Below are positions 49,816-60,832 of a stretch of 64,000 bases of DNA, in pieces (position 1 is the stretch's first letter; each line of letters begins with the position of its first letter). The stretch comes from Deuterostichococcus epilithicus (lineage: Eukaryota; Chlorophyta; Trebouxiophyceae; Prasiolales; Stichococcaceae). The translations under genes and the position numbers were made by a program. The notes below the pieces were generated by a model. That model ran no database searches and was not told where the DNA came from. It saw nothing but the letters and a program-made list of their open reading frames with translations. The DNA is taken from the NCBI GenBank assembly GCA_033439295.1, contig JAVTLE010000004.1, forward strand, positions 186,012 to 250,011. Reading direction: 5' to 3'.

Positions 49816-52800
49816 ATGGCGCGCACCATGGCGCTTGTCAGCGCACTGCTGTTTGTAGCGATTGCGGGTAAGTCACCCGCGAACGCCCTGTACAGTGTTC
49901 TCGCTTTGCCATCGATCTCCGCCGGTAGGGCAGCTGCATTTAGGCACATGCAATAGCCGTTGCGCTGTAGTTGCCTCGGGGTGAAGACATGCAGAGCCCC
50001 GCAGACGTTGTGAACCGCCAAACGAGGCATTGGCGGTAACGTCTTCCCGCAAAATCTGCTTTTTGCCGCTGCTTCGAGGATCCAGCCTGTGTAGCTGAAT
50101 GGCCAAGCAGTATTGAGGCGCGGCGTCCAGCCAGAATCCGCCGAAGCTGTATGTGTCCCCCAGGGCTGTGGCTGTGAGATGTCATCTCGAACCCTACTAA
50201 CCAGCCTGCGTGAGGCTGGAAAGGTGTAATGAATTATCTTTTTTCTCAACCGACAGAGCGCGTGGGAAAGGGCGCTAGGGTTTACAGGGAAAGTGGCGCA
50301 GTTACATGTGTACCATTGTCGGTGCAGGCGCATGTGCGCATGAGACGAAGCTGCAACACCCGCTGGCCGGCCGCCACTTATTGCAAGCGGCGTCCAGCGC
50401 TGCTACACCTGGAGCTGCCGCAGCAGGTCGGGCCCGCACTTGCGTCCTACGTGATGTCGTTCAAGTTGACGACTGACGCGAACGCCAACCAGCTTACATT
50501 TAGCGATGACTCTATATAACACCGTGCGCGCATGCTCCACTGTGCTGCTGCTGAGCCACCTGCTTGCTGCCCTGACCATGGTGGCAGATTTCCCCACTCC
50601 CTCAGCTTAGACAATATAAAACTTCAAGGTGACGGCCTGTGTTTCTGCTGTATCTGCTCAGGCGCCGCATCGGGCACCGCTGCCGCAGCGGCAGCCGCAG
50701 CTGCTGCTTCAGGCGCTGCAGCAGCAGGTCAGTCCATCCAGCAGCTTTTGCAGACGGATGCAGACATCGCAGAGACCCTATTGCTGGCCTGTCTTCATGG
50801 AGCAGGCACCAAAACACACACATGTGTCGAGAGCATAAAACCATGCATGTCTCATCTGCTGGCTGATTGCTGGCACACTGCTTCGCCGCACTGTTGTCAT
50901 TCGGATCCGATCACCCTGCTCACTGAAGTGACGGCCTCTTTCTACCTTTGGCCGCTAGGCTCTGCATCAGGCTCCGCCGCTGCTGCAGCGGTGCGCCGCA
51001 CATCGACATCCTTCAACTGCTTCGCCTTGTTCCCTGTCGTTGATATTGCTGCCTGTCATTTCGGCCTTCTTCCATTCGCTTTTCATGGCCTTGACTGGAT
51101 AGGTGGTGCCAGCTCTGGCACTTTTTTGGTGGGGGGCGCGTCTGTCGCCACTTGAGGCTCGATTTATTGCATGAACCTGGGATCACTCTCAAAATCAAAC
51201 CTGGGCACTGTTGAACTCCAAATGCAGGCAGCCGCCGCCGCTGCTTCTTCGCCCGTCTTCACCCCAGTCCAAACAACCCCAGGTAGTGGGCGCGACCGGC
51301 TCAGTCAACATCGTGCTACCTGTCTCCTGGCATTGTTGAGACATGTCGCAGCAGAGCGCCCATGTTCGTTCCTGACCTAAAAGCACACACACCGCCGCCT
51401 ATCAACCCTTTGCCGGACTTGCGTCAAGAACATGTGCAACGTGTCACTGCGCTGCCAGTTGGTCGGCTCGCAAAACCATGCGTATGAAACAATGCAAACG
51501 TGGCTGTCATCAACAGTTTTGACATGTGGACACTCGTGCCACTTGCCTTGCAGTTGTCATCCAGGACGACCAGCAGCCGGTCATCTCGGTGTGCACACGA
51601 CCTTGTGCCACTTGTGCCAGCTTGTTTCGGGTGTTGGCAGGGAGAGCTTGCACGCTGCTGCTCAGGCGTATGCGAGATTGGGGGCTGACAGTGATGCTTA
51701 TATGTTTAGTATGGGTGCAGTGGCTAGAGATGCCAGAAGTGACGCACAACCGCGTCTGTCCCTGCACAGGTCCAGAAGAAGCAGCTCTTACCGTTCGCCA
51801 TCCCGCCGCCGCCGCCCGCAAGCATCCTCATCTCGCCTGCAGTGGCCAGCCAGCAGGCCATTTCTGTCGCCACCGCCGCCGGCTTTTCCTCCGCGGCTGT
51901 CGCCGCCGCAGGAACAGGCGCGCTGTCTGCTGACAAGGGCCATCAACCCGTGTCTGGAGTTTCAATGTGCTTTGCACGCTGTTCAGATGTCACCTGTACA
52001 GGCCAATATGTCGGCCAAGTGTGGTGACCAGACTTAGTGACCAGACTTAGTGAGTTGACCAGACTTAGTGACCAGACTTAGTGACCAGACTTAGTGAGTT
52101 GATGGCCATAACCTCGAATCCTGCCACACCTGCATTCGTACACCGTCATCTGATCAAACTGCAGCCGCAGCCGCGGCGGCGGCTGCCGGTGGTAGCGCTG
52201 CCGCTGCCGCCGCTGCTGGAGCTGCCGCTGCCGCTGCCGTCGCCGCGGGCGGCTCTGCAGGTGGGCATAGGTGATCTGAGTTTGATGAGGTGAAGATTTT
52301 GGTCGAGCTTTTCACCAAATGTGACGCGCTTCATAACGAGTATCTCAAAAAATACTGCTCCCTTACACCTCATTATATCCTGTGTAAATCGCGATCATAT
52401 GCTGGCTTTGACATGGAGGTATGTGTTTCAACCGCAGCTGCCGCAGCGGCTGCGGGTGCCGCCGCTGCTGCAGCAGTGGCAGCCGGTGGTTCGGCCGCTG
52501 CTGCAGCAGCCGCCGGCGCTGCTGCTGGTAATTCTTCGACTCATGCGCTGTTGAATGTTCCGAGTAGTTGGGAAGGGCTGCATATTCGTCAACAGTTCTT
52601 GCAATGTATATGCCTGCCCATCCTATAATCGCGTCGTTCCTGTTGAGCTTTGGGTTCCGCATGTTCTGCAGCCGTCGCCGTGGCGGCCGGTGGTTCTGCT
52701 GGTGCGCATGACCATCTGCTGTCTTGGCGGCTTCCAATGCTTCTGCAGCTCACCGTCATCTTTGGACACATTTTTGCCCCTGAATTTTTCTCGGCAAACA

Positions 52801-53506
52801 GAGGCGCGCCTGTGCAGCTCGTCCCAACTCTGTACGCCAATTGTGAGGCCTGACGCTGCAGTAAAAACTGTTCGCAGCCGCTGCTGCTGCTTCTGGCGCC
52901 GCCGCTGCTGCTGCCGTTGCGGTTGCGGCTACTCCCGGTGCGTGTTGCCTGACAGGAAGCGTTGTTCCCTGTGCGTCTGAAGTTGCGGGTGTACAGACAA
53001 GGCATGCTCGCACTTCCCGCTGATGTGAACCCGCTGACGCAACGATGGGGCTCAGTCCCTGCTGCATTATGTAGAGGCTGACATGCGGGTTGGTCTCCCG
53101 CAGCCCCAACTGCGGCCCCTACTAAGGCCACCGGCAAGCCGACGCCCGCCAAGGTCCCGGGCACGCCAACGGCCGCTCCCGTGCCCACTCCTGGCCTGCC
53201 GACGGCCGCCGTTCCCACACCTGGCCTGCCGACTGCCGCCGTCNCCACCGCCAAGGTTCCCACCGCCAAGGTCCCCACTGCCAAGGTCCCCACCGCCAAG
53301 GTCCCCACCGCCAAGGTTCCCACCGCCAAGGCCGTCGCCGGCCTCGTTGTCCCCCTCCTCGCCCCCGCCACCTTATCGCCCCCGTCCTCCCAGAGACGGG
53401 CATCACCAGTGCCGGTGAAGCCTCGTTCCTCCCGGCATTCCACAGTGGAAAACGTCCCAGCCTGTCGTTGTGGTTCGTCTTTGGATCCATGTCTTTGGCA
53501 GGGTAG
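49816..53506 (+). CDS. Secreted Ala-rich mini-exon protein with Pro/Thr-Lys repeat stalk (paralogue 1)
   Basis: No family recognised. Exons supported by frame and by the downstream paralogue: 49816-49867, 50328-50426, 50662-50727, 50959-50990, 51228-51282, from 51770 (3' end uncertain), 52165-52260, 52438-52527, 52672-52701, 52878-52937, from 53104. Exon 1 codes a signal peptide (MARTMALVSALLFVAIAG). Most following exons are short, begin and end in phase 1 and code Ala/Gly-rich cassettes (GAASGTAAAAAA; AVAAGGSAAAAAAAG). One longer exon reads IPPPPPASILISP and ALSADKGHQPVSG. The last exon holds VPTAK repeats and one N (53244). Its end is ambiguous: the repeat frame runs on to a stop at 53745-53747, while the frame conserved with paralogue 2 (IAPV, ETGITSAGEA) stops at 53504-53506 and needs a one-base shift. 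The junction between the exons ending at 51282 and starting at 51770 is unresolved. Probably secreted or cell-wall material. Confidence 0.6.
52026..52095 (+). repeat. Five copies of a 13-bp unit
   Basis: GACCAGACTTAGT starts at 52026, 52039, 52057, 52070 and 52083, with one GAGTT spacer between copies 2 and 3. It lies in an intron of paralogue 1; paralogue 2 has only a single remnant near 57850, so the array expanded after the duplication. Confidence 0.9.
52672..52701 (+). other. Extra 30-nt Ala-rich mini-exon unique to paralogue 1
   Basis: Between AG and GT this codes AVAVAAGGSAG in phase 1-1, the phase of its neighbours. Its sequence copies the middle of the preceding exon (GTGGCAGCCGGTGGTTC at 52477), and paralogue 2 has no equivalent. 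It looks like a duplicated exon fragment that has become a usable exon. Confidence 0.6.
53241..53331 (+). repeat. 15-bp tandem repeat coding VPTAK
   Basis: Six to seven units of GTCCCCACCGCCAAG (V-P-T-A-K) with one N at 53244. In paralogue 2 the matching exon carries a different expanded unit (GTPTAP), so the two stalks have expanded separately. Confidence 0.85.
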
Positions 53507-54652
53507 CCATCTCTCATACACGGTCACACATTGCATCACTACCTGCCTGCAGTTTGAGGCCCAGGCTGTTGCTCGCAGGCACTCCCACGTGAGATCCGAC
53601 TGGCGAGATTCCAAGCATTGTACAATGACCTGGGGCATGCACTGCAGCCTGCGCTTGGTGAGATTTAGACGCTGCGACGCAGCAGGACTGCACTTTGCGG
53701 TAGCATCTTGGCATGCGCCAAGGTCCATCAATGAGGGAATTGAGTGAACATAATTGATGAGGGAGGGAGCTGGTTGACACTTGTGCGATCCCCTCTCCGC
53801 CTGTGCGGGGATGCTGCAACAACCCGAGCACGGAGTTGTTTGCGCCGCACTTGAAAACTGAAACTTCGTGTGTTCTTATTATTCTTATCACTAATGTCCG
53901 GTGCAAAAGTTTTTCGTCCCTTGTCTGACAGCTGGGCTGAAAAGAAATTGAAGCGGCTGTTGCACAGCTTGGCACCCTGCCGCTGAATCAGTCGTGCTAC
54001 TAGACCCTTTCACCGAGCTCCTGTTAGAAGGGCACGGCCAGGGGCGACTAGTCGAGCGAAAGGTGGGCTGCCTGGTGTTACCATTTCAAAGGCTGGTAAC
54101 GACAGATGGTGACATGGCTTGGTTCGGCCGGCAGCGACGCCGCGCACAGCGCGAGGCTGCGGCGGCACCGGCCAACAAAATAGGGACATGAGTGTAAGCA
54201 ACACCTGCAGGGTGGTGGGGGACGCTGCAGCGCTGCCATCACTGCTGGAGCACCACTTTTGGGAAAGGGAACGTTTGCCCTTTCTTTCTGGCTGTCTCCA
54301 ATCACCCAGTTCCGGCTGTCGCGGCTGCGGGAGGCGTTTACTGCGGCGCAGTACCCCACATTCAGGAGTCTGGAAATTATTCTACTGCTGGCTAGGAGGG
54401 CGGCGCCATCAGATTGCTGGAACCGCCACAGGTAGCCCTCAAACATGGGGGTGTGTACCACAGGGCGGGCACACTTCTGTCTATGTTGTCTATCAAAGAA
54501 ACCCTCCACGTTGGACAGGGGATTCATGCCCCATGTGTCCGGAAGTATTCTCCAGTGTCAGGGCTTTCTGGCACTGGGCGGGTAACAGCCAGATCTAAGT
54601 GCTATGAATTTGGCAAGTCAGGACGAAAACTTTTGCACCCCACTATACTATA
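53507..54652. other. 3' flank of paralogue 1
   Basis: No gene called. Segments near 53577 and 53789 match the 3' flank of paralogue 2 (59684, 59901), so the tandem duplication included the downstream region. Confidence 0.55.
53794..53811 (+). other. Small stem-loop conserved between paralogue 3' flanks
   Basis: TCTCCGC CTGT GCGGGGA can fold as a 7-bp stem with one G-U pair and a 4-nt loop. The same site after paralogue 2 is a perfect stem. Confidence 0.55.
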
Positions 54653-54686
54653 CTAGTAGTAGACCGAAACAGGTGAACCTGCATCA

Positions 54687-54770
54687 CTGGCTGGCCATCT
54701 GGCTGCCATTTGGCTGCCGTCTGCCTGCCACCTAGCTGCCATCACATTGCCATCTGGCTGCCAGGCAGCT
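54687..54770. repeat. Minisatellite of about 11 bp (CATCTGGCTGC)
   Basis: Imperfect repeats of CATCTGGCTGC/CATTTGGCTGC. On the - strand they read MAARW-type repeats at the end of an open frame, probably not protein. Confidence 0.7.
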
Positions 54771-54779
54771 GACGTGGAG

Positions 54780-55510
54780 CACATATACAAAGCGCCCGGA
54801 GCACCCCACGCAGCTGCACAAGAAGCGGCACCAGCAGACGGCTCGCCGGTGTAGCGCCTTGGCCACAGCATGGCAAGGTACTCCAGCTCGATCGCCAGCC
54901 GTGCTGCGAGTAATCGGGCCTCCGACACCGCTCTGGCCTGCCGCACGCACAGCGCCGTCAGGCGGTGCTGGCGGACTGTTCTTGGGCTGCTCGCCAACCC
55001 GCTGCCGCCTGCCGGAGGCCCGCTGCCTGCCCTGGCTGGTGCAGCCCGGAGGCAGCGGCTGCGGCTGCTCGTCGTCGTCGCTGTNGCTGGGGGCGCCGCC
55101 GCCGCCGGTGCTCTTNCNNGCGGCCGTCTGGACAGGCGCGCCGGCGGCAGCGTTGGCAGCCACGTACGACAGGCTGACGTTGCGGGCCGCCAGCACACGG
55201 AGCGCCTGCAGGGCGGCGAAGTGCATCTGCCGCCTGCCCCAAGTGGTGGGTGCGGGTAGACTGCATACCGCAGCCTGTCAGCGGCGCCGTCAACAAAGAC
55301 AGCGCCGGACGACGCCCTGCCGGGCATCTCCACCTTATGTGCCCCAGTGCATGGTGCTCGGCAGGCAGCGGCAGCAGCAGCAGCCGAGCTTGCAGAGGCA
55401 TCCGCCACAGGCGCACGGCGGACCGCTGACAAACCCTGCAAAGGCAACACGGGCGCAGCAGCTCCCCCTTGCGCGTGCGCCGCAGCCTGCTGAGAGCCCA
55501 ACCCTTGCAC
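54780..55510 (-). CDS. Possible gene of unknown function between the two paralogues
   Basis: Not recognised. Two (-) stretches look coding by composition: ALQALRVLAARNVSLSYVAA (near 55145-55215) and ARAVSEARLLAARLAIELEY (near 54880-54940), both helix-like. Between them are a Gly/Asp-rich stretch and four N bases (55085, 55116, 55118, 55119) that break the frame, so the order of frames cannot be fixed. No start or stop is reliable. It could be one exon with sequencing gaps, or not a gene. Confidence 0.3.
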
Positions 55511-55866
55511 AAGTGGAGGAAGCGCTCAAGGAGCCGCGTTGCTGATGGACACAGTGTCAGGCGTGCTGGTGCCGAGCACGGCAATATCAAAGCAGTCGCT
55601 TGTGAATGAAACTGGTCGCCTCTTGGCCAGCGGGCCAGGCTTGGGGCGTAGGTCCCAATAATTTGGTCTGCCGGTGATTGTAGCTGACCAGAGCAAGCCG
55701 ACTCACATTCGCACTTGCCTGTCGTACAATCTCTGGCTGCACGGGCGGTAGTGATGATTGGGGACATCGCAGACGAGTCGACGTGCTCCGTGTAAACAGC
55801 CGCCGGCTTCTCCTGCTGCGGTGCGGACTCCTGCTCATCAGTTGTGTGCAACGGGCGGGTCAAACC

Positions 55867-58800
55867 ATGGCGCGTACAAGGGCGATTATGAGCGCACTGC
55901 TCTGGGTAGCGTTTGTTGCAGGTGAGTTGCCTGCGAACGCCCTGCAGGTTTCTCTCTCTGCCATCTCCGCTGGCAGGGCAGCTGCATTTATGCAGCTGAA
56001 AGGTGTACATTAATATCGTTTTCTCTTAACCGCCAGCGCGCGTGTGAGTGCACATTTGCTGCTCCCTTACCAGGTATTTACAATCTGCACCACTGCCAGT
56101 GCAGGTGCCTGCACGCATGAGACGAAGCTGCGACACCTGCTGGCCGGCCGCCATCTTTTGCAGGGCGGCGCGGCGGCCGCCGGCGCTGCAGCCTCTGGTG
56201 CTGCCGCAGCAGGTCGGACCAGCGCTTGCAACCTGAGTGAACTCCCTCCTGCTGACAACTGGCGCAATTGCCAGCCGGCACATCTTCATCGATGACTCTG
56301 CATGACCTTTTGTGTGCATGGCCGCACGCTGCACTGAGCCACCTGCGTGCTGCCAGGCCGTATTGTCGCTTTTCTCCTTCCCCACCTACCTTGATTGATG
56401 CCCATATGTCAAGGTGACGGCCTGTAATTGTGCTCTGTCCGGCCAGGCGCCGCCTCGGGCAGCAGCGTCGTAGCAGCAGACGTGGCAGCAGCAGGTCAGT
56501 AGTATGTCCAGCAGCTTTTGCACAGGGATACAAACATCTGACACCCTATTGCTGGCCTCTCTTCGTGAAGCAGGCACCAATGAAAACTACCTTTGTTGTG
56601 AGATCAACACCATGCATGACTCACCTGGCTGCTGTGCCGGCCGCCGCACCGCCGCACTGCAGTCGTTCGGATCCCATTACTCTACTCACCGAGATGACGA
56701 CCAGTCCCTACACCTTTGGCGGCTAGGCTCTGCAGCATCAGGCGCTACAGAATTGACCTCCTCCAGCGACGCTACTGCAGCGGTGCGCCGCACATCGACA
56801 TCCTTCAAATGCATGGCCTTGTTCCCTGTCTCCGACATTGTAGCCTGTCATTTCGGGCTTCTTGTGTTCGCTTCACACGTCCTAGACTGGAAGGTCGTGC
56901 CCACTTCTGGCACTTTCTGCAGGTGGGGCGTGTACGTCGCCATTTGATTATCAAGCTATTGCATAATAAACCTGGGATCATCCTTGAAGTTCACAGTCTA
57001 AACTCCAAATGCAGGCTGCCGCCACCGCCGCTTCTTTGCCCGTCTTCATCCCGGTCGAAAGCAACCCAGGTAGGGAGCCCAACCGGCTCAACTGATAACA
57101 GTGCACCCTGTCGCCTGGCACTCCCGAGAAGTGTTGCAGAGCGCCCATAGCCTGGAGATGTAGTTGTTGCTTGACTTAGGACAGCGCATAACCGCTGCCT
57201 GTCAACCCTTTGGTGGATGCGCCAAGAGAGCATTTGCAACAAGGCGCTGCGCTGCCAATTGGTCGGGTCACACACACGTGCTTACCTGATGACGCACACG
57301 TGGCTGTCATCGAGAGCTCTGATCTGTGGACCCTTGTGCCATTGATTGGCAGCCCTCGTCATCCAGGACGACCAGCAGCCGGTCTCGGTGTGTACATGAC
57401 CCGACCTCTACTGGTCGCTTTTTGCACGGCCAACCTGTTTCACGAGTTCACTGTCGTCAGAGTCTGCACGCTGCTGCTCAGGCGCACGCAAGATGGGGAA
57501 AAGGGGTGTGGGGTGTATATTGGCAACCTGGCTTGCGCGTTCATTAGGAGTGCAGCGGCTGGGAATGCCAGAAGTGACACACAGCCACGTCTGTCGCCGC
57601 GTGGCTGTGCAGGACCAGAAGAAGCTCGTCCTGCTCGCCATCCCGCCGCCGCCGCCTGCAAGCATCATCCTCATCTCACCTGCAGAGGCCGGCCAGCAGG
57701 CCGTTTTTGCCGCCACCGCCGCCGGCTTGTCCTCCGCGGCTGTCGCCGCGGCAGGAACGGGCGCGCTGTCTGCTGACAAGGGCCATCAACCCGTGTCTGG
57801 AGTTTCAATTTGCTTTGCACGCCGTTTACTTGTCACCTGTTGGCCGAGTTTGGTGACCATACATGTAAATTTGTGAGCCAATGGCTATGATCTCGGATTC
57901 TGCCACGCCTGCATTCTTACACCGTCATCCGAACACACTCTGCAGCCGCAGCCGCGGCCGCAGCTGCCGGTGCCAAGGCTGTCGCTGCCGCCGCCGCTGG
58001 AGCTGCCGCTGCCGCTGCCGTCGCCGCAGGCGGCACCGCAGGTGGGCACAAGTAGCCTGACTTTGATGTGATGAAGCTTAAGCTCCAAGTCGAATCTGAC
58101 TTGGGTCGAGTGTGTCGCGCTGCAGTGCATGAACTGTGATGAGCGGTGACCTTGCTTGAAGCGTATGCTGAGACTGCATGCCTCATGTCTAGATTTTGAC
58201 CTGCTGGTGCTTTGCTTCAAATGCAGCGACTGCAGCGGCTGCGGGTGTCGCCGCTGCTGCAGCAGTGGCAGCCGGTGGTTCGGCCGCTGCTGCGGCAGCC
58301 GCCGGCGCTGCTGCTGGTGACTCTTCGACTCATGTGCTGCTGGATGTCTGCAATGCACTGAACAATCAATGGATTGCAGTGCAAGCTGTTTGCCTGCCTA
58401 TCCGATGACCAATCCGTTCCTCACTGATGTCCACATCTTTCTGGTGGTGAGGCCTGACGCTGCACCACGTGCATTGGCTCGCAGCCGCTGCTGCTGCTGC
58501 TGCTGGAGCCGCTGATGCGGCTGCTGCTCCTGGTGCGTCTTGCCTGACAGGAGGCTTCGTTCTCCTTTGCATCTAAAGTTGAGCCTGATAAACGGTGTCT
58601 GTTCATACTTCCTGTCGCTGTGAAGCAGCAGATGCAACGCTGGGGCTCAGTCCGTGTTGCATGCTGGAATCTCATCGGCAATCACCATATAGAGGCTGAC
58701 ATGCGGGTGGTTCTTTCAGTCCCTACTCCGGCCCCCACCCTCGTCCCTGTCCCCGGCAAACCCACCGCACCGGTCACGCCTACCGGCCCCGGCAAGCCAA

Positions 58801-59554
58801 CTGCTCCTGGCATGCCCACCGCTCCGGTCATGCCGACCGCCCCCGGCACGCCAACAACCGCCGGCACGCCGACTTCCCCCGGCACGCCGACTTCGCCCGG
58901 CACGCCCACAGCCGCCGGCACGCCCACCGTCCCCGTCACGCCGACTTTCCTCGGCACGCCCACAGCCCCCGGCACGCCCACAGCCCCCGGCACGCCCACA
59001 GCCGCAGGCACGCCCACCGTCTCCGTCACGCCCACCGCCCCCGGCACGCCCACAGCCCCCGGCACGCCCACAGCCCCCGGCACGCCCACCGCCTCCGGCA
59101 CGCCCACAGCCCCCGGCACGCCCACAGCCCCCGGCACGCCCACAGCCCCCGGCACGCCCACAGCCCCCGGCACGCCCACAGCCTCCGGCACGCCCACAGC
59201 ACCCGGCACGCCCACAGCCGCCGGCACGCCCACCGTCCCCGTCACGCCCACAGCCCCCGGCACGCCCACAGCCCCCGGCAAGCCTACGGCGCCCGGCAAG
59301 CCGACTGCGCCCGCCAAGCCGACGGCGCCCGGCAAGCCGACGGCCCCCGGCAAGCCGACGGCCCCCGGCAAGCCGACGGCGCCCGGCAAGCCTACTGGCG
59401 GCAAGGGGGGCCAGATTGTTGCCGCCCCTGTCGTCGTCCCCCTTCTCGCCCCCCNNCCGCCCCCCTCGCCGCCCCCCTCGTGCCGGACTCGGGTATCACC
59501 ACGGCCAGTGAAGCTTTGTCCCTTAATGGCATGCGAGCAGTGACAACGCCCTAA
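55867..59554 (+). CDS. Secreted Ala-rich mini-exon protein with Pro/Thr-Gly repeat stalk (paralogue 2)
   Basis: Tandem paralogue of the gene at 49816. Supported exons: 55867-55921, 56105-56212, 56447-56494, 56727-56782, 57015-57069, from 57613 (3' end uncertain), 57946-58041, 58227-58316, 58485-58532, from 58720. Exon 1 codes a signal peptide (MARTRAIMSALLWVAFVAG). Exon sizes of 55, 96 and 90 nt are identical to paralogue 1, and nearly all exons are phase 1-1. Cassettes read GAAAAGAAASGAAAAG, GAKAVAAAAAGAAAAAAVAA and AAAAAAAGAADAAAPG. The last exon has about 35 hexapeptide-like GTPTAP units. Two N bases at 59455-59456 interrupt the end: the repeat frame stops at 59541-59543, the frame conserved with paralogue 1 (VPDSGITTASEA) at 59552-59554. 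As in paralogue 1, an intermediate exon between 57069 and 57613 seems to be missing from the model. Confidence 0.63.
58735..59400 (+). repeat. 18-bp tandem repeat coding GTPTAP
   Basis: Roughly 35 units of GGCACGCCCACAGCCCCC and variants (GKPTAP towards the end). The antisense strand is also open (GAVGVPGAVGVP) as a consequence. Confidence 0.9.
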
Positions 59555-60400
59555 TTCTCATCGTGTTTGGTCTTTCATTTCAAATATTTGGCAGACCAGC
59601 TGAGGACAGCCGTCCCCCACGATCGGTCAGAGAACGCTTCACGACCTACCTTCCAATTTTTGGCTTATTTTTATTTTTCCGCAGGCACTCCCGCGTGAGA
59701 TCCGATTGGCAAGACGCCCAGCCTTGCACAGCGACCTGCGGCATGCATCACCGTAGCCTCTGCTTGGTGCTGCAATGAGACGCTGCAATGCAGGAGGAGA
59801 TTGCGGTAGCATCTCGACATGCGCCAAATTAGCTGAGCGAGGGAACAAAATGAGTTGGCTGATGAGTGAGGGAAACTATTGACCAATGTGGTAATGTGCG
59901 ATCCCCTCTCCGCCTGCGCGGAGACGCAGCATCAGCCCCGGCAGGCGGCTATTTGCGCCGCGCGCAAATAAAAGAATTGGTCAAGGTGGCAGGATTCTTG
60001 TATTTTTTTCAAGCTGGCTAAAGGTAGATACCAGCTGGCACCAACAGTTATACTTAAGGGGAGGGTAAAAGGCCTCATCCCCATGGGCCTTGTAAATCTC
60101 GATGCCACCATAGTTGAACAGGCGCCACAGACGAAGGCGCGGGCGGAGCGCCTGGCTGCTGATGGGAGACTTGTGCGCCTCTTCTGTAATACAGCTGCGC
60201 CATTCGAGGCGAAGGTTTGCACCAGGTGTGGCCACCGCCGGCCAATCTCGGACTACACGTAATCGGTTCTAGGTGATGGATGCCATCTGCCTGCCCAGGA
60301 TGTTCCTTGCAGAAGCTTCGCGTTTTAAACGGCCAACTGCAAGCCACATGACGCCCAACCTGCTGCTTGTTGAACAAGGGCCAAGTGCAATGCATCTCGA
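59555..60400. other. 3' flank of paralogue 2
   Basis: No gene called. It contains the region homologous to the flank of paralogue 1 (59684 onwards) and the conserved stem-loop. Confidence 0.5.
59907..59924 (+). other. Perfect small stem-loop after paralogue 2
   Basis: TCTCCGC CTGC GCGGAGA: 7-bp perfect stem, 4-nt loop. The partner at 53794 differs in loop and one stem base, but pairing is kept by a G-U. Confidence 0.55.
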
Positions 60401-60545
60401 CCGTCTGCTGTGATTGATGTTGGCTGGCGCCGTCTGCTGTGCCGTCTGCTGTGGTTGATGTTGGCTGGCGCCGTCTGCTGTGCCGTCCGCTGTGTGTGAT
60501 GTTTTGATGTTGCCGTCTGCTGTGTGTGATGTTGGCTGGCGCTGG
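60401..60545. repeat. Minisatellite with CCGTCTGCTGTG and TTGATGTTGGCTGGCG blocks
   Basis: Alternating copies of CCGTCTGCTGTG and (T)GATGTTGGCTGGCG, four to five rounds with internal variation. No coding role seen. Confidence 0.85.
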
Positions 60546-60832
60546 CGAGATCATCTTGCGTCTTCACAAGATTTAATACAACTCCCTGTACTAACGCAAA
60601 ATCACTCGACTGGCGCGGGGGCGCGCAGGCGGCAAGACAGGCGCGCAATGCTGCTGCTGCCGATTAGGTGTTTTGGCACACGCCACATTCACAAAAGGCA
60701 TTGCAAGATGCATCGTGAGGACGGCTTTTGCAGCAGCCTCCACACCGTAGGATCGCTTTCGTTTGTCGACTTGGCCTCCAACCACATGAAGAAGAACACA
60801 GGTGCGTGCTGTCTCCACAGGGGCGGCCGGAC

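Noticed and set aside
52026-52095. CRISPR-like array
   Set aside because: The unit is 13 bp without unique spacers, it sits in an intron of a eukaryotic gene, and no cas-like gene is present.
53373-53420. LPETG, a sortase motif, in the tail of paralogue 1
   Set aside because: Sortase anchoring is bacterial, there is no following hydrophobic span and positive tail, and the paralogue reads VPDSG at the same place.
58682-59404. Long antisense frame rich in GAVGVPGAVGVP (also 10404-11042 antisense, GVAVGVAVG)
   Set aside because: These are mirror images of the in-frame Pro/Thr repeats; the repeat period keeps both strands open. No splice sites or start context support them.
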